A DNA stretch of 40,790 nucleotides. Source: Treponema sp. (lineage in GTDB: Bacteria > Spirochaetota > Spirochaetia > Treponematales > Breznakiellaceae). The notes below the pieces were generated by a model. That model did no database searches, was not told the DNA's origin, and was given only the letters and a program-made list of their open reading frames with translations. Both the position numbers and the translations under genes were made by a program. Of this stretch, positions 16,242-23,488 are shown piece after piece; the first letter of the stretch is position 1, and the number at the start of each line of letters is the position of its first letter. Where the stretch lies: NCBI GenBank assembly GCA_009784975.1, contig WQXG01000027.1, positions 1 through 40,790 of the forward strand. Reading direction: 5' to 3'.

Positions 16242-17025
16242 AAAAACAAATGAAATTTGTACGCAGTGCGGTATAACATACAACGCAAGCGAAGTAAAAG
16301 CCGCGCTTAATACATGCGTCTGCGGTTTTCATTACAAAATTGAACCGATGTTAAGGATTGAATATCTTGCAGATAAGGGCAGCTTTACGGAATTTTCAGC
16401 CAGCCTTAGCTCGCTTAATCCTATTGATCTTAGCGGCTACGAAGAAAAATTAACGGATGCTGAAGCAAAAGCGTCTATGAAAGACGCTGTAATAACCGGA
16501 ACCTGTACAATAGAAGGCAAACCCTTAATTCTTGGGGTTATGTCCTTTAATTTTATGGGCGGTTCAATGGGCTCTGTTGTAGGCGAAAAAGTCGCGCGCG
16601 CGCTTTTAAAGGGAGCGCAGGAAAAAATCCCTGTGTTAATTTACACGACATCCGGCGGCGCGCGGATGCAGGAAGGAATTTTTTCCCTTTTACAGATGGC
16701 AAAAACATCAAGCGCGGCAGCCGAGCTTTCCAAAGCAGGGGTACCCTATTTTGTAATGTTATGCGATCCTACTACCGGAGGAGTTACAGCGTCCTTTGCC
16801 ATGCTGGCTGATGTTATCATGGCGGAACCCGGCGCGCTTATTGGTTTTGCAGGTCCCCGTGTAATTGAAGGAACAATCAGGCAGAGTCTTCCCGAAGGTT
16901 TTCAGCGTTCGGAATTTCAGCAGGAAAAGGGGTTTGTTGATATAATCGTACCAAGAAAAAATCAGAGGAAATTAATATCATCCCTTATCGATATGCATCA
17001 AATTGAAGGCAGGAGCGTATCATGA
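16231..17025 (+). CDS. accD: Acetyl-CoA carboxylase carboxyltransferase subunit beta
   Basis: Together with AccA it transfers the carboxyl group from biotin to acetyl-CoA, giving malonyl-CoA. It is 264 residues long. The crotonase-like core shows MGGSMGSVVGEK, YTTSGGARMQEGIFSLLQMAKTSSA and ADVIMAEPGALIGFAGPRVI, all typical. The N-terminal zinc ribbon has Cys at 10, 13, 29 and 31, so the second pair is C-x-C rather than the usual C-x-x-C. The ATG at 16231 has AGGAAG 6 bases upstream; a TTG two codons earlier is less likely. It overlaps accC by 11 bases and accA by 4 (ATGA). Confidence 0.95.
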   Translation: MADKKTNEICTQCGITYNASEVKAALNTCVCGFHYKIEPMLRIEYLADKGSFTEFSASLSSLNPIDLSGYEEKLTDAEAKASMKDAVITGTCTIEGKPLILGVMSFNFMGGSMGSVVGEKVARALLKGAQEKIPVLIYTTSGGARMQEGIFSLLQMAKTSSAAAELSKAGVPYFVMLCDPTTGGVTASFAMLADVIMAEPGALIGFAGPRVIEGTIRQSLPEGFQRSEFQQEKGFVDIIVPRKNQRKLISSLIDMHQIEGRSVS

Positions 17026-17933
17026 AAAACATTGAAACAAAAATACAGGAACTAAAAAAACTTATGTTAGAATCCGGCATTGATGCCGGTGATGAAATAA
17101 CCATACTGGAAGAAAAAATCCGTTCGCAGTCAAGAGCTGAGTCTGTGTGGAAACAGGTAGAACTTGCCCGTCATCCGGAACGTCCCTATGCAATGGATTA
17201 CATTTCGCGCATATTTGACAATTTTATAGAGCTTCACGGCGATCGCGCATACGGCGACGATCCTGCAATCATAGGCGGGGTGGCTTTTTTAAATTCACGC
17301 CCTTTAACGATCATTGCAAATCAAAAAGGCAGAACCTTAAAAGAAAATGTCTGGCGCAATCACGGCATGGCTAATCCCGAAGGATACCGAAAAGCCCTGC
17401 GGCTTGCCAAACAAGCGGAAAAATTTAAAAGACCTGTAATTACCTTTATTGATACTGCCGGAGCGTTCCCGGGACTTGGAGCGGAAGAACGCGGCATTGG
17501 CGAAGCGATTGCGCGCAACCTGCGTGAATTTTCCCAGCTGTTAACACCTGTAATTTGCATAATTATAGGCGAGGGCGGCTCCGGCGGAGCGCTTGGTCTT
17601 TGCGTAGGCGACAAGGTTTACATGCTGGAAAACGCCATCTACTCTGTGATAAGCCCGGAAGGCTGCGCGTCAATTCTTCTTCGCGACGCGTCCAGGGCAA
17701 AAGACGCCGCGGCAATGCTGCGAATAACTTCAAACGATTTGCTTGAATTCAAAGTAATCAACGGCATAATCGCAGAACCTGAAGGCGGCGCTCACACCAA
17801 TCCGGACAAAGCGGCAAAAATTATCAAGGATATACTTGTTAAAGACCTTGATGATATCTGCTCCAGAAAGCCGGAAGTTTTGGTACGATACCGGAATCAG
17901 AAAATACGGAAAATTGGGCACTGGAACGAGTGA
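17022..17933 (+). CDS. accA: Acetyl-CoA carboxylase carboxyltransferase subunit alpha
   Basis: Partner of AccD in the carboxyltransferase. The 303-residue sequence contains ARHPERPYAMDYI, the QKGRTLKENVWRNHGMANP segment, FIDTAGAFPGLGAEERGIGEAIA and GEGGSGGALGLCVGDKVYMLE, all hallmarks of AccA with the oxyanion-hole glycines. It is the last gene of the operon and overlaps accD by ATGA, which helps keep the two subunits at equal levels. No intrinsic terminator separates it from tRNA-Glu 53 bases downstream; the first strong one follows the tRNA, so some fab-acc mRNA may run through the tRNA gene. Confidence 0.96.
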   Translation: MKNIETKIQELKKLMLESGIDAGDEITILEEKIRSQSRAESVWKQVELARHPERPYAMDYISRIFDNFIELHGDRAYGDDPAIIGGVAFLNSRPLTIIANQKGRTLKENVWRNHGMANPEGYRKALRLAKQAEKFKRPVITFIDTAGAFPGLGAEERGIGEAIARNLREFSQLLTPVICIIIGEGGSGGALGLCVGDKVYMLENAIYSVISPEGCASILLRDASRAKDAAAMLRITSNDLLEFKVINGIIAEPEGGAHTNPDKAAKIIKDILVKDLDDICSRKPEVLVRYRNQKIRKIGHWNE

Positions 17934-17941
17934 GTCCCCGC

Positions 17942-17968
17942 TTGACACTTTTTTCGTTTTTTTATAGA
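17942..17968 (+). promoter_or_regulatory. Promoter for tRNA-Glu
   Basis: TTGACA (17942-17947), a T-rich 15-nt spacer and TATAGA (17963-17968). The spacer is shorter than the optimum. The predicted start lies about 12 bases before the tRNA. The -35 begins only 9 bases after the accA stop codon. Confidence 0.5.
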
Positions 17969-17986
17969 GTGTATCTGGACTTAAAA

Positions 17987-18058
17987 GTCTCCATCGTCTA
18001 GCGGTTAGGACACCGGGTTTTCATCCCGGCAACCGGGGTTCGATTCCCCGTGGAGATG
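17987..18058 (+). tRNA. tRNA-Glu (anticodon TTC)
   Basis: The acceptor stem GTCTCCA (17987-17993) pairs with TGGAGAT (18051-18057) including a terminal G-T, with discriminator G at 18058. The anticodon stem CCGGG/CCCGG encloses TTTTCAT, giving TTC at 18020-18022, which reads GAA/GAG. The T-arm CGGGGTTCGATTCCCCG is perfect. CCA is not encoded. Confidence 0.96.
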
Positions 18059-18064
18059 TAAATA

Positions 18065-18094
18065 AAAAAGCCTAGGGAGTGCCCTAGGCTTTTT
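18065..18094. terminator. Bidirectional intrinsic terminator
   Basis: AAAAAGCCTAGGG (18065-18077) pairs fully with CCCTAGGCTTTTT (18082-18094) around the loop AGTG. The T-run continues on the plus side and the A-run serves the minus strand, so it can end both the tRNA-Glu transcript and the caspase-like gene. A second hairpin, GAGTTTGC-TTT-GCAAACTC (18105-18123), follows. Confidence 0.9.
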
Positions 18095-18148
18095 CATTTT
18101 TTAAGAGTTTGCTTTGCAAACTCCACTCTTTCTTTTTTATCCAGCACC

Positions 18149-18985
18149 CTACTTTCTGAACCCTAGAACCAGTTCTTCCATTTCGCCGTGAGCGTTTAAA
18201 ACGGGGTTTTGCTTGTTTTCTGTTAATTCGGCTACCCTGCCGGAAACATAGTCAAAAAGGTCAGAAAGCGTCATTTCATTGCTTCCTGTAGAGGCAAGTT
18301 TAAATGCTTCCAGGATACTGGCGGTGAAAAAACCGCCGCCAAAAAGCGAACTTTCGCGGGCTTGTTCATTTTCACTGCAGGCGCTGAAAATAGCCAAATG
18401 GCTGTCTTCATCGATATTTACGGAATCTTTGGGGAAATGCGTGTCCAAAATGATTATCTTTTTAGCGGGGAAATCAAGACCGTCAATAATCTCCTGAAAA
18501 TTGATTAAGGTTGATGTGCCGTCTTCTTCCTGCGATTCATACTTTGAGTCGGAAGTCATCAGATAAAAGCCGTCCTGATGGATTAACCTGTGTAAGGCAA
18601 AAAACAGAACCACCGTATCCTCCGGTTTGGCATCCTGAAGAAATTCCAGTCCGGCAAGGATATTCTCTTTTGTGGGGGTTAATTCATCCGAATCGGTGAT
18701 TAGCATGGTATTTACAGTGCCAAAAACCAGCCCTTCCTGCTTTTTAAAGGCTTCGCTGATGGTTTTTGCGTCATTTACGGCAAATAACAGATTGGGGAAA
18801 TAATTGTCCTTATATTCATTTATACCGACAGACAGCACCCATAAATCATCCTTTGGTTCAGCCTCTTTAACCTCGGCTCTGGCGGCTGTATCCGCAGGCT
18901 CTTCCTCTGATGCGGGGGCAGAAGTCGATGTACACGACAGGGCAAAAATCAACGCAAAAATCAATAAAAACGAAAGCTTTTTCAT
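18149..18985 (-). CDS. Caspase-fold (peptidase C14-like) lipoprotein lacking the catalytic Cys
   Basis: A 278-residue lipoprotein with signal MKKLSFLLIFALIFALSC (lipid-modified Cys at 18), then a linker rich in Ala and Glu (about 20-46). The domain from 47 has the p20-like caspase layout: LWVLSVGINEYKD, FAVNDAKTISEAF, then VVLFFALHRLIHQDGFYLMTSDS, IIILDTHFPKDS, and FSACSENEQARES..GGGFFTASIL. The His position is kept (H132), but the usual Gly-His-Gly context is gone. The usual ILDACHSG strand reads ILDTHFPK, so His183 stands where the nucleophilic Cys should be. It is therefore probably a non-catalytic, binding-type caspase homologue in the envelope. The ATG at 18985 has AGGAAT upstream; the longer frame to 19048 is not supported. 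Confidence 0.75.
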   Translation of the reverse strand: MKKLSFLLIFALIFALSCTSTSAPASEEEPADTAARAEVKEAEPKDDLWVLSVGINEYKDNYFPNLLFAVNDAKTISEAFKKQEGLVFGTVNTMLITDSDELTPTKENILAGLEFLQDAKPEDTVVLFFALHRLIHQDGFYLMTSDSKYESQEEDGTSTLINFQEIIDGLDFPAKKIIILDTHFPKDSVNIDEDSHLAIFSACSENEQARESSLFGGGFFTASILEAFKLASTGSNEMTLSDLFDYVSGRVAELTENKQNPVLNAHGEMEELVLGFRK

Positions 18986-19090
18986 TTGTAATTCCTTTTT
19001 TATAAAATGAGATAAAATATTATAACATAATAATGTAAATTGTGTCAAAATATTTCAAGGGAAAAAAATCCAGAAATGCTTCCAGAGTCC

Positions 19091-19119
19091 TTGACAAAAA
19101 GGGCTGTTTTTTCTATATT
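19091..19119 (+). promoter_or_regulatory. Strong promoter of the micro-protein/pfp unit
   Basis: TTGACA (19091-19096), 17-nt spacer, TATATT (19114-19119): nearly the full sigma-70 consensus. The start would be near 19126, ten bases before the AAGGAG that serves the 29-codon gene. Confidence 0.8.
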
Positions 19120-19148
19120 GTTACAAATATTACACAAGGAGAATGTAA

Positions 19149-19238
19149 GTGCCCTGCGGAAGAAAGCGCAAACTGCGAAAAATCGCCACTCATAAACGCA
19201 AGAAAAAATTGCGGAAAAACAGACATAAAAACAAATAA
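19149..19238 (+). CDS. 29-residue very basic protein, AURKAIP1/COX24 (mS38/bS22-like) family
   Basis: A small gene in what would otherwise be the pfp leader. GTG at 19149 is preceded by AAGGAG (19136-19141) at 7 bases, and the frame ends with TAA at 19236-19238. The product begins VPCGRKRKLRKIATHKR and ends LRKNRHKNK; 16 of its 29 residues are Lys or Arg, with two His. The pattern K-R-K-x-x-K-x-x-x-H-K-R-K-K-x-L-R-K-x-R-H-K resembles the short AURKAIP1/COX24-domain proteins, whose relatives mS38 (mitochondrial) and bS22 (actinobacterial) are small-subunit ribosomal proteins. By analogy it would bind rRNA; this is inference from memory of the family. Promoter, ribosome-binding site and composition all support a real gene. 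It is followed by pfp 30 bases later with its own AAAGGAG. Confidence 0.78.
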   Translation: MPCGRKRKLRKIATHKRKKKLRKNRHKNK

Positions 19239-19268
19239 TCAACTGGTTTTTATTTAAAGGAGTAATTT

Positions 19269-20927
19269 ATGAATATTTCCGCATTGCAGAAGGTTCGATA
19301 TAACTATAGCCCTAAACTGCCCGAATGCCTTTCAGGTTCGGTAGAAGATATAGCCGTACAGACAGGCGCCTTAACAGAAGCAATTTCTGACAGAGAAGAA
19401 TTAAGGGGCATTTTTAAAAATACCTACGGCAAACCTCTGGTTACCTTTGTAAAAGGCAAAAACGATAAAATCAAGCGTGAATTGAAAGTCGGCGTAATCC
19501 TTTCCGGAGGGCAGGCTCCCGGCGGGCACAATGTAATCGCGGGTTTATTTGACGGTTTAAAAAAAGGCAACGACGCCTCTACCCTTTACGGATTTTTGGG
19601 AGGTCCAAGCGGACTGACCGACAACAAAACAATGGTTCTTACAAAAGAAATAATCGATGAATACCGCAACACTGGCGGCTTTGATATTATCGGCTCCGGA
19701 CGCACCAAAATTGAAACTCCGCAGCAATTCGCAGACTCTCTTGAAACAGCCAAAAAGTTAAATCTTGATGCAGTTGTGGTAATCGGCGGAGACGACTCAA
19801 ATACAAACGCCGCTCTTTTGGCTGAATATTTTCTTGCCAACGGTTCTTCCACCCAGGTAATCGGCTGCCCCAAAACCATAGACGGCGACTTAAAAAATGA
19901 GCACATCGAAACTTCCTTTGGATTTGATACGGCTTGCAAAACCTACTCGGAACTGATAGGCAACCTTTGCAGAGATACGAACAGCGCGAAAAAATACTGG
20001 CATTTTATAAAACTCATGGGACGCGCCGCGAGCCATATCGCGCTGGAATGCGCATTCCAGACACAGCCGAATATCTGCCTTATCTCGGAAGAAGTGGAAG
20101 CAAATTCAACATCGCTGGACAAAATCGTAGATCAGATATGCAAATCAATAGTACATAGAGCTTCCTGCGGGGACAATTTCGGCATTGTTTTAATTCCGGA
20201 AGGTCTTGTAGAATTTATCCCGGAAATTAAAAAACTGATAGAAGAACTTAACGATACGATAGCCGCAGAGGAACAGTCTTTCGCCGCCGTCTCCAACTAC
20301 ATCGATCAGTTATACTGGCTGTCCAGCAGAATCCCGGAATCATCATACAGAATAATGCAAACTCTTCCTCCGGAGATTGGGCAGCAATTTTTGATGGATC
20401 GCGACCCGCACGGCAATGTCCAGGTTTCCCGCATAGAAACAGAAAAACTTCTTGTAGGCATGGTCGAGAAAAAACTTTCTTCCCTAAAGGAAAAGAAAAT
20501 ATACACAGGCAAATTCAGCTACCAGACGCATTTTTTCGGATACGAAGGCCGCTGCGCGTTCCCTTCAAACTTCGACGCGGATTACTGCTACAGTCTGGGT
20601 TACAGCGCGTTTGTGCTTATCGCGTCAGGATTAACAGGTTATCTTTCCAGCGTAAAAAACCTCACCTCTGTCGCTTCTGAATGGATTGCAGGCGGCGTAC
20701 CTCTTACAATGATGATGAATCTTGAACAACGTCATGGTTCAAAAAAACCTGTAATAAAAAAAGCATTGGTAGAACTGAACGGCGCGCCCTTTAAAACATT
20801 TGCTAAAAAACGCGATACATGGTCGCAAAAAACCTGCTTCGTTTTTCCGGGCGCTATTCAGTATTTCGGACCGCTGGAAGTTTGCGATATGCCTACCATA
20901 ACGCTAAGGCTGGAACATGAAAAATAA
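19269..20927 (+). CDS. pfp: Pyrophosphate-dependent 6-phosphofructokinase, long form
   Basis: Interconverts fructose 6-phosphate and fructose 1,6-bisphosphate with PPi in place of ATP, giving reversible glycolysis. The 552-residue length matches the long PFPs of spirochaetes, plants and chlamydiae. [13 protein letters not shown] at 79-90 is the phosphate-binding loop; GGDDSNTNA at 173-181 carries the second Asp that excludes [11 protein letters not shown] at 201-208 holds catalytic D205; [14 protein letters not shown] and the [20 protein letters not shown] region bind the sugar phosphate. AAAGGAG lies 6 bases before the ATG. It shares the strong upstream promoter with the 29-residue basic protein and overlaps the following gene by 11 bases. 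Confidence 0.96.
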   Translation: MNISALQKVRYNYSPKLPECLSGSVEDIAVQTGALTEAISDREELRGIFKNTYGKPLVTFVKGKNDKIKRELKVGVILSGGQAPGGHNVIAGLFDGLKKGNDASTLYGFLGGPSGLTDNKTMVLTKEIIDEYRNTGGFDIIGSGRTKIETPQQFADSLETAKKLNLDAVVVIGGDDSNTNAALLAEYFLANGSSTQVIGCPKTIDGDLKNEHIETSFGFDTACKTYSELIGNLCRDTNSAKKYWHFIKLMGRAASHIALECAFQTQPNICLISEEVEANSTSLDKIVDQICKSIVHRASCGDNFGIVLIPEGLVEFIPEIKKLIEELNDTIAAEEQSFAAVSNYIDQLYWLSSRIPESSYRIMQTLPPEIGQQFLMDRDPHGNVQVSRIETEKLLVGMVEKKLSSLKEKKIYTGKFSYQTHFFGYEGRCAFPSNFDADYCYSLGYSAFVLIASGLTGYLSSVKNLTSVASEWIAGGVPLTMMMNLEQRHGSKKPVIKKALVELNGAPFKTFAKKRDTWSQKTCFVFPGAIQYFGPLEVCDMPTITLRLEHEK

Positions 20928-22884
20928 AATCTCATTTTTTGTGTTATTTGTCCTTGCAGCGGGGCTCTTTGCCCAGGGCATTCAGGAAAACACACTGCCG
21001 CTAAGAAGGGTTGTTATCCTTACATCGGGTCTTGCGTATTATGAACATTCAGGTTCCATAAACGGAAATACAGTCTTTTCCATTCCTTTCAGGCTTCAGG
21101 CTGTAAATGACGCTTTAAAAACACTTGTAATAAATGATCCTTCAGCAAATCCTTCTGTAACATATCAGGCGGAAAATACCCTCTATGAAACATTACGCAG
21201 CCTGACTGTCGATATTTCCGATTCACCTGATATGGCGGCTATACTTTTAAGACTAAGAGGCGAAGAAGCGGAAATTGCTGTTTCAGAAATAAAACATACA
21301 GGAAGAATTGCAGGCATTGAATATAGAAATATTGACACAAGAGAATTGGGGGGTCGCAATGCCCCATGGCTTCTTTTTAACACAAAAAACGGTTTAATGT
21401 CTTTTGGTTTACACGAGATTAGTTCCATTAAATTTCTTGATCCTTCAATAGATCAGGATTTAAACCGCGCGCTTGATTTAATAGCTGATTCCAGAAATTC
21501 TTTATCCCGCAATCTTTTAATCAATCTTCCCGGAACTTCAAGAAGAAATGTATCTATAAGTTATGTAATTCCTTCTCCTGTCTGGAAAGTTTCCTACAGG
21601 TTAGATTTAAGCGCGTCGCTTTTTCAGGGATGGGCAATAGTTGATAATGACAGCGATACTGACTGGAACAATGTATCATTATCCCTTGTCGCAGGGCGTC
21701 CTTCTTCTTTTATTCAGCAGCTCTATCCTCCCTATTATGTTTCCCGTCCTGTATTGCCGCTTTCAATCGCGGGAACTGCCGAAGCCGCAACTCATGAACG
21801 CAGCGCGCCGTTAAGAGCGCAAAATCAGGCAGCAGCGGATATGATGATGAGCAGGAGTCCGGTCTCTGAAGAAGCGGAATGGGCAGGAACGGGATACGGC
21901 GGGCAAACAATTGCTTCCGGCGTACAGACAGCCGCGGGAAGCGATGCGGGCGGTCAATTTGAATTTACAATTAAAAATCCTGTATCCCTTAACCGCAGAA
22001 TGAGCGCGATGCTTCCTCTGGCAGAAGCCAAAATTGACGTTAAAAAAACTCTTGTTTACAGCGGACAGGGAAGATTCCCAAGACTGGGCGCAGAAATAAC
22101 AAATACAAGCAATATGAAACTTCCTGCCGGTCCCATAACAGTTTATGACGGCGGTGTTTATGCCGGGGACGCCTTAATAGAATTCTGGAATGAAAATGAA
22201 AAAAGACTTATCTCATTTGGAGAAGATTTATCTGTATCCGCCAGTTTGAATAATTCCAATACCCGCGCTGTAAGCACTGTAAATGTTTCATCCGGCGTTA
22301 TGACCATTAACCGCTATTTAACTTACACAAGAACATATACCTTTATAAACTCTGCTTCTGTTTCCAAACAGCTAATGATAGAACATACAAAAACACCGAA
22401 TACTGAACTTGTATCCGTACAGGCAAATGAACAAACAGTTTCTCATTATCGTTTTAATATTACATTGCCTGCAAACCAGCAGACTGTTTTTACTGTCAAT
22501 GAACGTCAGCCCATTATGGAAAGAATAACGCTTCTTCCCATGCGGCTTGATACCATGATAAGTTATACTACCAATCAGGAAATCCCGGCAAATGTAAGAG
22601 CCGCTCTCTCAAGAGCAGTTGAACTTAAGCGCGCGGTTGATACGGCAGACATAACTTTAAGGGATTTGGAAACTCAAAGGGAACGCCTGGTTTCGGATCA
22701 GGACAGGATACGGCGAAACCTTGAAGCCGCCGGGCAAACGCCTCAGGGGCAGGAATATTTAAGACGCCTTGTAGCCCTGGACGGTGAAATTGACTCATTA
22801 TCCGCGAACATAGAAAGAGCCAATACCAGCGCAAGGTCTGCGCGAACGGCATTTGAAAATTATATAAATACTCTTAATCTGTAG
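20917..22884 (+). CDS. Exported DUF4139-family protein
   Basis: A 655-residue protein with a cleavable-type signal [22 protein letters not shown] beta-rich N-terminal part is followed by the DUF4139 region: [18 protein letters not shown], then [27 protein letters not shown] (around 225-265), and later [22 protein letters not shown]. The C-terminal 100 residues are a charged coiled coil ([23 protein letters not shown]). Members of this family are exported or envelope proteins of unknown biochemical role. The ATG lies inside the last codons of pfp, with AAGG 7 bases upstream, so translation is coupled to pfp even though the functions look unrelated. A thioesterase gene follows after 6 bases. 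Confidence 0.85.
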   Translation: MKNKISFFVLFVLAAGLFAQGIQENTLPLRRVVILTSGLAYYEHSGSINGNTVFSIPFRLQAVNDALKTLVINDPSANPSVTYQAENTLYETLRSLTVDISDSPDMAAILLRLRGEEAEIAVSEIKHTGRIAGIEYRNIDTRELGGRNAPWLLFNTKNGLMSFGLHEISSIKFLDPSIDQDLNRALDLIADSRNSLSRNLLINLPGTSRRNVSISYVIPSPVWKVSYRLDLSASLFQGWAIVDNDSDTDWNNVSLSLVAGRPSSFIQQLYPPYYVSRPVLPLSIAGTAEAATHERSAPLRAQNQAAADMMMSRSPVSEEAEWAGTGYGGQTIASGVQTAAGSDAGGQFEFTIKNPVSLNRRMSAMLPLAEAKIDVKKTLVYSGQGRFPRLGAEITNTSNMKLPAGPITVYDGGVYAGDALIEFWNENEKRLISFGEDLSVSASLNNSNTRAVSTVNVSSGVMTINRYLTYTRTYTFINSASVSKQLMIEHTKTPNTELVSVQANEQTVSHYRFNITLPANQQTVFTVNERQPIMERITLLPMRLDTMISYTTNQEIPANVRAALSRAVELKRAVDTADITLRDLETQRERLVSDQDRIRRNLEAAGQTPQGQEYLRRLVALDGEIDSLSANIERANTSARSARTAFENYINTLNL

Positions 22885-22890
22885 GTAATT

Positions 22891-23289
22891 ATGATTAGCA
22901 TAAAAGTACAGCCGCGTTTCGGCGACATAGACGGACTTGGCCATGTAAACAACATCGTTCCCGCTGTCTGGTTCGAGATGGGACGAACTCCGTTTTTAAA
23001 AATCTTTGATCCCGAGTTATCGCTGGATAAAAAAAACTTTCCGTTAATTATTGCCCACACTGAATATGATTATATGGGGCAGATGTTTTTTAAAGACGAA
23101 GTAGAAATAAAAACCTGGGTATCAAGGATAGGCAACAAATCATTTACAATTCAGCACGAAGCCTGGCAGCAAGGCCGCCTGTGCGTCAAAGGAAACGTGG
23201 TAATAGTACACTTCGACTTCAACACAGAACAAACAACCCCCATCCCCGACCAAATGAGAAAACAGCTAGAAGAATACCTTATTGCCTAG
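22891..23289 (+). CDS. Acyl-CoA thioesterase, 4HBT/YbgC-like hotdog
   Basis: A 132-residue single hotdog domain. The N-terminal signature VQPRFGDIDGLGHVNNIVPAVWFEMGR (about 6-32) contains the catalytic Asp expected at D14 and the GHVNN turn of YbgC/4-hydroxybenzoyl-CoA thioesterase-type enzymes. The middle, YDYMGQMFFKDEVEIKTWVSRIGNKSFTIQHE, is also typical. It probably hydrolyses an acyl-CoA or acyl-ACP in the cytoplasm, but the natural substrate cannot be read from the sequence. It is the last gene of the pfp transcript; a large inverted repeat begins within a few bases of its stop and may end transcription. Confidence 0.85.
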   Translation: MISIKVQPRFGDIDGLGHVNNIVPAVWFEMGRTPFLKIFDPELSLDKKNFPLIIAHTEYDYMGQMFFKDEVEIKTWVSRIGNKSFTIQHEAWQQGRLCVKGNVVIVHFDFNTEQTTPIPDQMRKQLEEYLIA

Positions 23290-23475
23290 CCTCTCGCGGA
23301 GGACGCGGAGAAGAGTTGGATTAAGATCTCGCAGAGGCGCAGAGGCGCGGAGGACGCAGAGAAGAATAAAGGGTTAAGAATTCCCCACTCTTTATCTTCT
23401 TCTCTTCCTCTTCTCCTCTTCTCCTCTTCTTCCTCTTCTCTGCGTCCTCTGCGTCTCTGCGCCTCCGCGAGAATC
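23290..23475. repeat. CGCAGAG-type dispersed repeat with long inverted arms
   Basis: Purine-rich copies of CTCGCAGAGGCGCAGAG are followed by a pyrimidine-rich mirror. The 37-base arm 23328-23364 matches the reverse complement of 23435-23471 with 3 mismatches. A CTCTTC-rich tract (about 23395-23440) fills the loop. The block lies exactly between two convergent genes and ends 14 bases before the aspS stop. Similar sequence recurs at 26105 and 40535. Confidence 0.85.
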
Positions 23476-23488
23476 CTTGCCAGTCTTC

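Noticed and set aside
16225..17025. accD start at TTG 16225
   Set aside because: The ATG at 16231 has better spacing to AGGAAG and matches the family N-terminus.
18149..19048. Longer caspase-like start at 19048
   Set aside because: It would place a hydrophilic stretch before a normal lipoprotein signal; ATG 18985 has its own ribosome-binding site.
19042..19257. 71-codon plus-strand frame over the pfp leader
   Set aside because: It lies in another frame than the 29-codon gene, starts upstream of the promoter and has no ribosome-binding site.
19120..19268. Riboswitch or attenuator in the pfp leader
   Set aside because: The leader is accounted for by the 29-codon gene and shows no clear stem plus terminator.
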